DNA of 6,986 nucleotides from positions 1-6,986 of the forward strand of contig CAZUVM010000233.1 in the NCBI GenBank assembly GCA_964623885.1. Reading direction: 5' to 3'. Made by a program: the position numbers and the translations under genes. The notes below the pieces were generated by a model. That model did not search any database. It was given only the letters and a program-made list of their open reading frames with translations, and was not told where the DNA came from. Origin of the DNA: CAZUVM01 sp964623885. Lineage in GTDB: Bacteria; Verrucomicrobiota; Verrucomicrobiia; Limisphaerales; UBA8199. This document shows, one piece after another, positions 1-5,491 of this stretch (its first letter is position 1; each line of letters begins with the position of its first letter).

Positions 1-2293
1 CCTCCAGGCTGCCACTGACCGGAACCTCCAACTCAATCCTACCGTCGCGATCTTTCAGCAGCGCAATGGCCAGGCGCACCGGCAGCCTGGTGGCCTCGGC
101 ACTTTCCACTTTCTGACCGAGAGTGAGCCGGTCGAGCGTCAAGTGGTTCTCGGACTCCAGTTTTCGATCGGTAACCTGGTAGGTGAGCTGTGCGCTCAAT
201 TTGCCTTGCATCAATCGATAGCCCAGATACTTGCCCGAATAAGGATCCTCCGGCCGCAAGTCCATGCCTTGCAGAGCAATTTTCAAATTGAGCGGCTGCT
301 TGGAATTCCACGGGTTGATTTTGCCGGTAATGTCGGCCTGCGCGGTTTTATCAACGGCGCCCTGGAGGTGGATGTCCGCCCGCTGCGGATCATCGGAGGA
401 GAGGCCGGAAACGGTACCGCCGAGTTGCTCGAGGGTGATATTCACGTTGGGCCGCAGCGAGCGGTCGATGAAATGCACGTTGGCATTGGAGATTACTATC
501 GAAGCGACGGAAATCTTTGGCCGCGCTGCCGCGGTCACTAGATTCGTTAAGGGCAAGGCGGACGTCGCGTTAGTGCCGCCCCGGCGCAACGCGCTCATCA
601 GGTTGACGGTACGGTTAGTCTCGATGATCAACCGCGCAAACACATCCTGCAATCGGGCTTCCTTCACCGTAACCACGGGTGGATTGAGGTTCGCTTCAAT
701 ACCCAACAATCGTAACGAGTTCCAGCGGAGCAGGCCTTCGGTGGCGATACCCTCGGCCGTCGAGAACTCATCGAGCCAGGCGTCGCCCTGGAAGCGCACT
801 TCGGGCAACTCTTCCTCGTTGCTGCGCAATCGAACCGTGCCAGCCAGGCCCAGTTTGCTGCCCAATACGAAAACATTCAGGTGCGGCTCCAGGTACGGGG
901 CCAAAGGGCGCAGGTTCAATTTATCGCACGCCAGCGTGACCTCCGCGCTGGCGGGCGAAAGCGCTGCTTTAATGTCGGCCCGGGCCGTGCCGTTGGTGTC
1001 CCAGCGGAAGGAGACTCCGACGGTCAGGTTGCTCCCGGCGCGATTGGAAATGTTCTTCCCTCGAACTGCGATGTCCTCCAGGTCGAGCCGAACCGGTTCT
1101 GTATTCGCCAGATCTTCCAGGTGCAGCGTGCAGTTGGTGAAGCTGAGCTCGCGGATGGCGCCGTTCGAAAGATTGGTCGTGTTTAGCAGCATCGTGACCA
1201 GGTTGGTCATCGCGCGAAGCAGCAGGATTATCCCGCCGGGCGCGGCTGGCGCGTTATCGGCAGGCTTCAATAGTTCGATGGCGTTGACCGAAGTGTCCTT
1301 ATTCCGGCGCAGGACGAACCGCCCGCCGCTCACGGTCATCGTGTCCGCCTCAGCCTGGCGCGCCATCGCGTCCACGCTGGCGCCGGTAATGACGAAGTCG
1401 GGAACCTCGACCGCGGCCTGGCCCGTGTCCTTTTCCACCATTTGCAGGCACTTGAGCTCAAAGCTGGTATTCGTCACCGCCAGAAGATTGGTTGCCGCGC
1501 TGCTTTCATAGCGATAGCTCGAACAAACACTGATCACGCCGTCCCTGATCTCGAAGCGGAACAGATCCTGGTAGAGCGGCGCATAAGTGGTCAGGGCAAA
1601 GCCACTGAGTTTAAACTCTCCTTCGGACCGAAACGGAGCGAGGCGAAATGAACCTTTCCATGCGAACTGCTCTCCGCCTTCGGAGATGCCGGAAACTGCA
1701 AAAATATTTTTGTGGTCGGAGCCGGTCTGGAAATCAGTAATCGTCAGCTCAAGGGGACCGACGATTCTTCGGAAGGGCATCCGAGGCGTCAGGTCGGCGA
1801 AAGACATCTTCCCGCCCGTGACCCGCAGCCGGTAAATTCTCCACCGACGAGCTTTGCCGGTTGCACCGGCTTTCGAGTCGGCCTGGGAGAATTTCTCCAC
1901 GATGCCCGCAAAGTTCAGCGTGTAATCCTGGTTGACTTGCATGCGCACGAACGGTTGCGTCACGCTGATTTCCTTGAACACCCAGGCGTGACTAAAGAGC
2001 GAAACAAGCTGGAAATTCACATGCGCGGAGTCCCAGGAGAGCAGCGTCGTGCCGTCCTTGTCGTGAACCAATAGACCTCGGATCGTAGTCGAGAATGTAT
2101 AAGGATTGAGCCGGATCTTCTGGATCGTAACCGCCCGGTCGAGCTGTTTCGACAACTGCTTTGCCGCAATCACCCGCGCAAGTGGCGGCAACAGGAAAAA
2201 CCCAATCACCGTGTAGGCCAAAATCGCGGCGGCTGTCCACACCGCAAGCCGCTTGCATCGAGGCGAGATCGAATCCAAAAAGGAGAACTTCAA
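1..2293 (-). CDS. DUF748 / AsmA-like envelope protein, N-terminal 764 residues (C-terminus beyond the left edge)
   Basis: The minus-strand frame is open from 2293 to the window edge, giving 764 residues and no stop, so the 3' end is missing. A basic N-terminus (residues 1-15) is followed by one membrane segment at about 16-37 (AVWTAAAILAYTVIGFFLL), and the rest is a long beta-rich periplasmic region. Residues about 56-120 match the usual DUF748 opening (VTIQKIRLNPYTFSTTIRG). Residues 720-764 carry the family hallmark, including LDRLTLGQKVES, then LPVRLAIALLKDRDGRIELE and PVSGSL. DUF748 proteins are inner-membrane-anchored relatives of AsmA/TamB; a role in envelope or lipid homeostasis is inferred from that kinship. 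No ATG is available in frame near the start. I chose TTG at 2293, which gives MKFSFLDSISPRCK and has a purine-rich GGAAAGTGGGG just upstream; TTG at 2278 is an alternative. The gene lies 26 bp after the DUF3185 gene and is probably cotranscribed with it. Full-length members usually exceed 900 residues. Confidence 0.9.
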   Translation of the reverse strand, partial: MKFSFLDSISPRCKRLAVWTAAAILAYTVIGFFLLPPLARVIAAKQLSKQLDRAVTIQKIRLNPYTFSTTIRGLLVHDKDGTTLLSWDSAHVNFQLVSLFSHAWVFKEISVTQPFVRMQVNQDYTLNFAGIVEKFSQADSKAGATGKARRWRIYRLRVTGGKMSFADLTPRMPFRRIVGPLELTITDFQTGSDHKNIFAVSGISEGGEQFAWKGSFRLAPFRSEGEFKLSGFALTTYAPLYQDLFRFEIRDGVISVCSSYRYESSAATNLLAVTNTSFELKCLQMVEKDTGQAAVEVPDFVITGASVDAMARQAEADTMTVSGGRFVLRRNKDTSVNAIELLKPADNAPAAPGGIILLLRAMTNLVTMLLNTTNLSNGAIRELSFTNCTLHLEDLANTEPVRLDLEDIAVRGKNISNRAGSNLTVGVSFRWDTNGTARADIKAALSPASAEVTLACDKLNLRPLAPYLEPHLNVFVLGSKLGLAGTVRLRSNEEELPEVRFQGDAWLDEFSTAEGIATEGLLRWNSLRLLGIEANLNPPVVTVKEARLQDVFARLIIETNRTVNLMSALRRGGTNATSALPLTNLVTAAARPKISVASIVISNANVHFIDRSLRPNVNITLEQLGGTVSGLSSDDPQRADIHLQGAVDKTAQADITGKINPWNSKQPLNLKIALQGMDLRPEDPYSGKYLGYRLMQGKLSAQLTYQVTDRKLESENHLTLDRLTLGQKVESAEATRLPVRLAIALLKDRDGRIELEVPVSGSLE

Positions 2294-2319
2294 TTCAACC
2301 CCACTTTCCGCCGCTCGGT

Positions 2320-2526
2320 CTAGGCGTGTCTCGGGCTGCGCCAGAGCATCGCCAGGCCAGCCAGGGCGGCGACCGCGCCGCCGATGAGCATCCAAACGGC
2401 CTTATCCGTGGGCGATGCCGTGAAGAATTTCGAGACATCTGAAGTGAAGGCGTGGGTGCCGTTGTACCCGGCGATGATGAGCAGAATGCCGCCCACCAGC
2501 AGAACCAAAGAAATGAGTTTTTTCAT
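2320..2526 (-). CDS. DUF3185 family small membrane protein
   Basis: A 68-residue protein with two hydrophobic helices, about residues 3-20 (LISLVLLVGGILLIIAGY) and 44-62 (VWMLIGGAVAALAGLAML). A short polar loop between them contains SDVSKFFTASPTDKAVW. The S-D-x-S-x-F-F-T-x-S/N-P-T-D-K-x-x-W signature is what I know of DUF3185, a family of unknown function. I chose ATG at 2526 because the family normally begins with MKK-type residues directly before helix 1. The Shine-Dalgarno there is weak. An in-frame ATG at 2556 would add ten residues and directly abuts the stop of the gene upstream (TGAATG), so it cannot be excluded. The position between another two-helix protein and the DUF748 gene fits an envelope-stress operon. 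Function is unknown. Confidence 0.88.
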   Translation of the reverse strand: MKKLISLVLLVGGILLIIAGYNGTHAFTSDVSKFFTASPTDKAVWMLIGGAVAALAGLAMLWRSPRHA

Positions 2527-2556
2527 AATGACTTCAGGATGAGTTGTTGGCCCCAT

Positions 2557-2775
2557 TCAGGAGACCCGCTGCGGTTTCACCAGCAGCAACACGATCCCAC
2601 CCACCAGCGCGAGGGCGCCAACCACCGGCGGGATAAAGTGGCTGTCGATCGTCTGAATATGCATTCCGAGGAACTCGACTGGCTTGCCCGGAGTGGTGAA
2701 ACTGATGCCCGAGTAAGCGAGCACCACGATGCCTAACACGACCAGTGCTATCGCAACTATGGTTTTTGCGTTCAT
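2557..2775 (-). CDS. Small two-helix membrane protein, unnamed stress-associated type
   Basis: A 72-residue protein. Helix 1 is at about residues 5-21 (TIVAIALVVLGIVVLAY) and helix 2 at about 49-66 (PPVVGALALVGGIVLLLV). The linker contains GISFTTPGKPVEFLGMHIQ, and the C-terminus is short and basic (KPQRVS). From memory, similar small proteins with a Y-x-G-[IF]-[ST]-[YF]-T-T motif after helix 1 and a P-P-x-x-G-x-x-x-[LV]-[VG]-G-G segment occur beside CsbD, DUF3185 and lmo0937-type genes, but I cannot give a family name. The start at 2775 is well supported: GAAAGG lies six bases before the ATG. The gene ends 30 bp before the preferred DUF3185 start and begins 39 bp after the lmo0937-type gene. 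Function is unknown; inner-membrane location is inferred from the two helices. Confidence 0.83.
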   Translation of the reverse strand: MNAKTIVAIALVVLGIVVLAYSGISFTTPGKPVEFLGMHIQTIDSHFIPPVVGALALVGGIVLLLVKPQRVS

Positions 2776-2814
2776 ATTGAACCTTTCAATTTGATTGCTT
2801 CGGTTCCCGGCTTT

Positions 2815-2967
2815 TCAACTCGTTCCCCGGCGACCGGAAAAGAAGCTGACCAGGATCATGACTAGCGCGATCACCAGCAGGATATGGATTACTCCTCCCA
2901 GCGTGTAACTGGTTACGAGACCGAGCAGCCAGAGAATGATCAGGACTACGGCGATTGTGAATAACAT
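2815..2967 (-). CDS. lmo0937-type (DUF5670) 50-residue membrane protein
   Basis: A 50-residue, almost entirely hydrophobic protein. Helix 1 is residues 2-18 (LFTIAVVLIILWLLGLV), then comes a turn TSYTLGGVIH and helix 2 at 28-43 (HILLVIALVMILVSFF), ending in the basic tail SGRRGTS. The pattern M-L-x-T-I-A-V-x-L-x-I-L-W-L-L-G-L-V-T-S-Y-T-x-G-G-x-I-H-x-L-L-V-I-A is the recognised lmo0937 family signature. These tiny proteins are common among stress-type membrane proteins, and their role is not known. The frame stays open upstream to an ATG at 3051, but the extra residues are basic and unlike the family. ATG at 2967 has AAAGG eight bases upstream, so I chose it. An 80-bp gap separates it from the repeat-protein gene upstream, the longest gap inside the cluster. 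Confidence 0.9.
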   Translation of the reverse strand: MLFTIAVVLIILWLLGLVTSYTLGGVIHILLVIALVMILVSFFSGRRGTS

Positions 2968-2975
2968 ATGTTTTA

Positions 2976-2980
2976 CCTTT
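2976..2980 (-). promoter_or_regulatory. Shine-Dalgarno of the lmo0937-type gene
   Basis: The minus strand reads AAAGG here, eight bases before ATG 2967. It decides the start in favour of the 50-residue protein over a longer in-frame reading beginning at 3051. Confidence 0.6.
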
Positions 2981-3047
2981 CGCTTTTGTTTTGAAACCGC
3001 CTGCCGACGGACGCTTCCAGACGCCCCATCGGGAGTGGCTTCCAAAG

Positions 3048-3623
3048 TCAATTCGACGACAAGGCCATCGCGGGTTCTTTTAGCACCACCTTGACGCCGT
3101 TGATGGGTTTGCTCACTGTCTTGCGAACTGCCTCGACCGCCGTCGAACCCACTTCGCCAGCCCCTTTCAAAGCGCCCTGGGCCGCTGCGGTCGCGGCCTC
3201 CTCGGCATTGACTCCCAATTCCTTGGCCCCTTGGACCGCCCCTTGGACCAGACCGGTGGCCGCTGATTCCAGGTTTCCGCCAACTTTGGCCGTATCTCGT
3301 ACTGCAACCTGCGCGGTATGGCTGATGGTATCCAGGACCTCCGTGCCGGCTTCTTTGGAACCCCGAAGCACCCCGATCATGAGCCCCTTGGTGGCCTGTG
3401 TCAGATCCACGCCGATCTGCGCTGCGCCCCGGATCGCCCCGCTCGCAACGTCGGCGATGGCATCCGTTACGGATGTGCCTACCTTGCCCGTGTCCTTGAT
3501 CGTCGTCGCCAGGATTTGAGCAACGGTATCTACCGTCGCCTGGACGATGTTTCCCGTGCCTCTGATGGCGGCAACGACCTTGTCTTTTACTGTCTCAATC
3601 ATTCCCGAATGTGTGGTTTTCAT
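3048..3623 (-). CDS. Protein of seven 22-residue amphipathic repeats (LEA/apolipoprotein-like architecture), family not recognised
   Basis: A 191-residue protein. An N-terminal stretch (residues 1-18, MKTTHSGMIETVKDKVVA) leads into seven consecutive repeats of exactly 22 residues at 19-40, 41-62, 63-84, 85-106, 107-128, 129-150 and 151-172, then a tail beginning PINGVKVVLKEP. Repeat position 2 is I/L/V in every copy, position 3 is R/K/Q, position 4 is G or D, position 8 is aliphatic or Ala, and position 9 is Gly in six of seven. Positions 12, 15-16 and 19-20 are mostly small or aliphatic. Cys, Trp, Tyr and Phe are all absent. A 22-residue period (two 11-mers, about six helical turns) is typical of membrane- or lipid-binding amphipathic helices and of LEA-type proteins; binding to membranes or protecting against desiccation is inference only. 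There is no signal peptide. ATG 3623 is preferred over 3713 because the longer N-terminus is Arg-rich and would overlap the lipoprotein gene. The gene begins 32 bp after that lipoprotein gene. Confidence 0.82.
   Translation of the reverse strand: MKTTHSGMIETVKDKVVAAIRGTGNIVQATVDTVAQILATTIKDTGKVGTSVTDAIADVASGAIRGAAQIGVDLTQATKGLMIGVLRGSKEAGTEVLDTISHTAQVAVRDTAKVGGNLESAATGLVQGAVQGAKELGVNAEEAATAAAQGALKGAGEVGSTAVEAVRKTVSKPINGVKVVLKEPAMALSSN
3108..3569 (-). repeat. Seven in-register 22-codon (66-bp) protein repeats
   Basis: This stretch encodes residues 19-172 of the repeat protein as 7 x 22 residues with no insertion or deletion. Aligned openings of the copies are AIRGTGNIV, TIKDTGKVG, AIRGAAQIG, VLRGSKEAG, AVRDTAKVG, AVQGAKELG and ALKGAGEVG. 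The DNA copies have diverged, so the repeat is much clearer in protein than in nucleotides. That suggests an old duplication kept in register by selection on the protein. Confidence 0.85.
3226..3249 (+). repeat. Exact 12-bp tandem duplication inside the repeat-protein gene
   Basis: GCCCCTTGGACC occurs twice back to back on the plus strand (3226-3237 and 3238-3249). On the coding strand it spells V-Q-G-A-V-Q-G-A across the junction of repeats 5 and 6. The unit is a multiple of three, so gain or loss by slippage would keep the frame but shift the 22-residue register by four. Confidence 0.85.
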
Positions 3624-3655
3624 TTTGCTTCGCTTTCGTCTGAAGGGTTGTCCCG

Positions 3656-4078
3656 CTAGTTGCGTTCGTTGTGGCCCTCGTTCCGGCCGTGATTCTCTGC
3701 CGGGGGCGCCCAATGCTTCGGGTACTGCCTCACAACTTCCGCGTGATGAAACGACGGGGAATCATGAAAACCGAGCCTCACCGATGGCGAAGCAAGCAGC
3801 ACCTGCGCCGAAACGCGCGGGGGCGCGCCTCGCGTCACCCAGGAGCGACCGTCCCGATACACGTATTGGCGGGTGTTGCTGTTGTAATAAACTTCGTAGC
3901 CGGGGTAATAGACATACTCGGGCGCGACCGCGACGGTGTTCTCGACGTAGACCGGCGGCGGCCCTTCATATGCCGCGCCACCGCGCGGGCGATCCTCGTA
4001 CCCCACACATCCGGTAAGTGATCCCAAAACTGCCCCGCTTAACATGAGTCCTATCACCGAGCGTTTCGTTTTATTCAT
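3656..4078 (-). CDS. Small Tyr-rich lipoprotein with His-rich C-terminus
   Basis: A 140-residue protein. The N-terminus MNKTKRSVIGLMLSGAVLGS followed by LTGC is a signal-peptidase-II leader with C24 as the predicted lipidated residue, and Gly at +2 of the mature protein does not suggest inner-membrane retention. The mature part starts with a Pro/Gly-rich linker (EGPPPVYVENTVAVAPEY), then a Tyr-dense core (VYYPGYEVYYNSNTRQYVYR), an RDGRSWV stretch, and a segment with LLASPSVRLGFHDSPSFHHA and QYPKHWAPP. It ends in a polar His/Asn tail. I recall similar small lipoproteins of unknown function, with Y-Y-P-x-Y-E-V-Y-Y and H-D-S-P motifs, in Verrucomicrobiota and some Proteobacteria, but not a Pfam name. 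AGGAGAA upstream of ATG 4078 supports the start. It lies 52 bp after the coiled-coil lipoprotein gene and 32 bp before the repeat-protein gene. An outer-membrane, periplasm-facing location is inferred. Confidence 0.88.
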   Translation of the reverse strand: MNKTKRSVIGLMLSGAVLGSLTGCVGYEDRPRGGAAYEGPPPVYVENTVAVAPEYVYYPGYEVYYNSNTRQYVYRDGRSWVTRGAPPRVSAQVLLASPSVRLGFHDSPSFHHAEVVRQYPKHWAPPAENHGRNEGHNERN

Positions 4079-4126
4079 AATCTGTTCTCCTATCTTACTG
4101 TTGCTGACTGCTGGTTGACGACCGTC

Positions 4127-4138
4127 CGCCTTAAGGCG
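4127..4138. repeat. 12-bp perfect palindrome over the stop codon of the coiled-coil lipoprotein gene
   Basis: CGCCTTAAGGCG reads the same on both strands and contains the TAA stop (4131-4133, minus strand). It could form a short hairpin or a binding site. It is not followed by a T-run, so it is not a recognisable terminator, and it may be chance. Confidence 0.4.
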
Positions 4139-4574
4139 CGACTTTTTCGCTCACCCACTGGCGCGCCTGGTTGAAGCCGTCTTTCGATGAGTCATACGCC
4201 TTCCTGAAACCGCTTTTAACGCTGTCCCAGGTGGATTCGGTGGCGTTTTTGACCTCGTCGAGTTGCTTGTTCAATTGGGCCGTCTGGTCGCGCAAGGCCT
4301 GGAGTTTGGGTTTGGCCTCCGCTTTAACCGAGTCGCTGGAGGCCTCAACTTTGGCGGCCAGTTGGTCCAGGTCCCGATTGAGGGCCGCCAGCTCGCCTTG
4401 CATGGTTTCGACGAAAGTGGATTTTTGGGCGTAGGTATAATCCTTCATATCCTGCGCGGCCTGTTTGGTCTCGGCCTGGGCCTTGTCGAGCTGGTCCGAG
4501 GCGGTCTGCTCCTTATTACAGGCGACCAAGATGGCGGCGGAAAGAAGGCCGAGAACTACGTTTTTGTTTTTCAT
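4131..4574 (-). CDS. Small coiled-coil lipoprotein
   Basis: A 147-residue protein. MKNKNVVLGLLSAAILVAC is a lipoprotein signal with lipobox LVAC and lipidated C19, followed by NKEQ. The mature part is almost wholly helical and highly charged: residues about 28-118 show heptad-like spacing (DQLDKAQAETKQAAQDMKD, then FVETMQGELAALNRDLDQLA, then LQALRDQTAQLNKQLDEVKN). The C-terminal helix contains STWDSVKSGFRKAYDSSKDG and ends WVSEKVAP. The overall plan, a short lipoprotein with a periplasmic coiled coil, recalls Lpp-like spacers and the small lipoproteins found beside bacterial stress genes; I do not know a family name. The last helix has a K/D amphipathic pattern similar to LEA/YtxH-type segments. 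The start at 4574 is fixed by the signal peptide, although no clear Shine-Dalgarno precedes it. It is the second gene of the cluster, 50 bp after the general stress protein gene. Confidence 0.88.
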   Translation of the reverse strand: MKNKNVVLGLLSAAILVACNKEQTASDQLDKAQAETKQAAQDMKDYTYAQKSTFVETMQGELAALNRDLDQLAAKVEASSDSVKAEAKPKLQALRDQTAQLNKQLDEVKNATESTWDSVKSGFRKAYDSSKDGFNQARQWVSEKVAP

Positions 4575-4597
4575 AATTTTATAATTATTGATTTATT
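4575..4597 (-). promoter_or_regulatory. A/T-only leader lacking a Shine-Dalgarno before the coiled-coil lipoprotein gene
   Basis: 22 of 23 bases directly upstream of ATG 4574 are A or T, in a GC-rich surrounding. No AGGAGG-like sequence is present at the usual spacing. Such leaders can favour ribosome loading through S1 and low structure, or mark a promoter -10 region with a very short leader; the sequence does not tell which. Confidence 0.35.
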
Positions 4598-4624
4598 GGG
4601 TTAGAGTGTTGGCGTCCGTTACGT

Positions 4625-5176
4625 TCATACCAGGCAAGAGTCCGGCCTGCGTACTGGTTGATGGTGCTCCGCCGTTTCCGGGTGCGTGTGGTTGATAAGC
4701 GCGCGGGCCTGGGTCATCTCCTCCTCGGTCCCATGAGCAATCAGCACAAACTTGTCACTCTTGAGCGCGGTCTCGTAGCGAACGACGCTGTCTTTGGGAA
4801 TGCCCAGGCTGTAGAGGCCGGCGCCAATCGCCGTGACTCCTCCCACGACCACAGCGCTTTCCAGCGCACCAACAACCAACGTGACGAAGGGTCCCGCGAC
4901 CAGCAGCGCGCCCAGGCCGGGAATCCAAAAGAACGCGGAACCAAATAGCAGCGCCCAAACCCCGCCCCAGAAGGCTCCTCGTTTTCCCCAGTACCTCATC
5001 CGATCGCCGGTCGTGTAGTAGCCTACCGCGTGCTCTTCGGTGTGGTAGTCGCGCCCGACAATCGAGAGTCGCTCCATGTCGAAACCTGACTGCTGCAGTT
5101 GTTTGACGGCCGCTTCGGCCTCGGCGTGCGATTTGTAGATCGCCACGACCGCATTGTTTGAATTGTTATCGTTCAT
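4625..5176 (-). CDS. General stress protein, YflT/DUF1269-like with hydrophobic core
   Basis: A 183-residue protein. The N-terminal domain (residues about 8-44) has the beta-alpha-beta pattern of the heat-induced stress protein YflT family: AVVAIYKSHAEAEAAVKQLQ, then SGFDMERLSIVGRDYH. A Tyr/Gly segment (VGYYTTGDRMRYWGKRGAFW) leads into a glycine-rich hydrophobic core, about residues 66-125, with WIPGLGALLVAGPFVTLVVG and an Ala/Gly/Val run. The last part returns to a soluble fold, IPKDSVVRYETALKSDKFVL followed by IAHGTEEEMTQARALI, and ends in a His-rich polar tail. Family members are known as stress-induced proteins of unknown biochemical role; membrane association is inferred from the core. 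ATG 5176 is chosen because AAAGGGAA lies seven bases upstream and the family begins just before this domain. The frame remains open upstream to 5428, but that extension looks non-coding. It is the first gene of the stress cluster. Confidence 0.9.
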   Translation of the reverse strand: MNDNNSNNAVVAIYKSHAEAEAAVKQLQQSGFDMERLSIVGRDYHTEEHAVGYYTTGDRMRYWGKRGAFWGGVWALLFGSAFFWIPGLGALLVAGPFVTLVVGALESAVVVGGVTAIGAGLYSLGIPKDSVVRYETALKSDKFVLIAHGTEEEMTQARALINHTHPETAEHHQPVRRPDSCLV

Positions 5177-5491
5177 CGATTGTTCCCTTTCATTGGGTAA
5201 AATCCTGTGCTCAATTTCGTTTCCAGCCCTGGTTATGCATCTCTTCAGCCTGTCTTGTGCCAGCAAGGCTGCATCCTGACGGCTCCGGGAACGCCAATCC
5301 CGATCGCCGTCCCCGAAAACCATGCAACTGCCTTCCCAACAACAATCGGTGTTTGGCGGCTGCACCCGCCCCTCGTAAACAGCTCTGCCCGGCGGCTGAG
5401 CGGGCTGCCCTTCCGGCGCGTTGTCCACTCTGCAAAGTGCATGAAGAGCGGCGGCGCTCGTCGTGCAGGCTGCAATGCTTTTGAAGGGGGT
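5177..5491. other. Non-coding stretch between the response regulators and the stress cluster
   Basis: These 315 bp hold no open frame with a recognisable protein; the possible translations are low-complexity and rich in Arg, Ser and Cys. Because it lies upstream of the first stress gene, it is the natural place for the cluster's promoter, but I see no -35/-10 pair I would defend. A short inverted repeat GAGCG/CGCTC (5446-5450 and 5455-5459) lies 33 bp past the response-regulator stop and has no T-run after it on the minus strand. Confidence 0.6.
5183..5190 (-). promoter_or_regulatory. Shine-Dalgarno of the general stress protein gene
   Basis: The minus strand reads AAAGGGAA shortly before ATG 5176, at normal spacing. 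It decides the start at 5176, although the same frame stays open for another 84 codons upstream. Confidence 0.6.

Noticed and set aside
264..1511. Plus-strand open frame of 415 codons
   Set aside because: It lies opposite the DUF748 gene, is rich in Ser/Arg with no recognisable domain, and the minus strand there encodes a continuous family-matching protein. It is a shadow frame caused by high GC.
2995..3010. Short GC stem followed by TTTC in the 80-bp gap before the lmo0937-type gene
   Set aside because: The stem is five pairs including a G-U and the T-run is three bases, too weak to call an attenuator or terminator.
3091..3519. Plus-strand frame of 142 codons opposite the repeat protein
   Set aside because: Its apparent periodicity is inherited from the repeats on the minus strand. 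It has no ribosome site and no family resemblance.
5177..5428. Upstream extension of the general stress protein to 267 residues
   Set aside because: The extra 84 residues are Arg/Asp/Cys-rich and unlike the family, and the ATG at 5176 has a good ribosome site.
5446..5459. GAGCG-GCGG-CGCTC hairpin as a terminator after the regulator pair
   Set aside because: The stem is only 5 bp and no T-run follows on the minus strand, so it does not meet the usual pattern.
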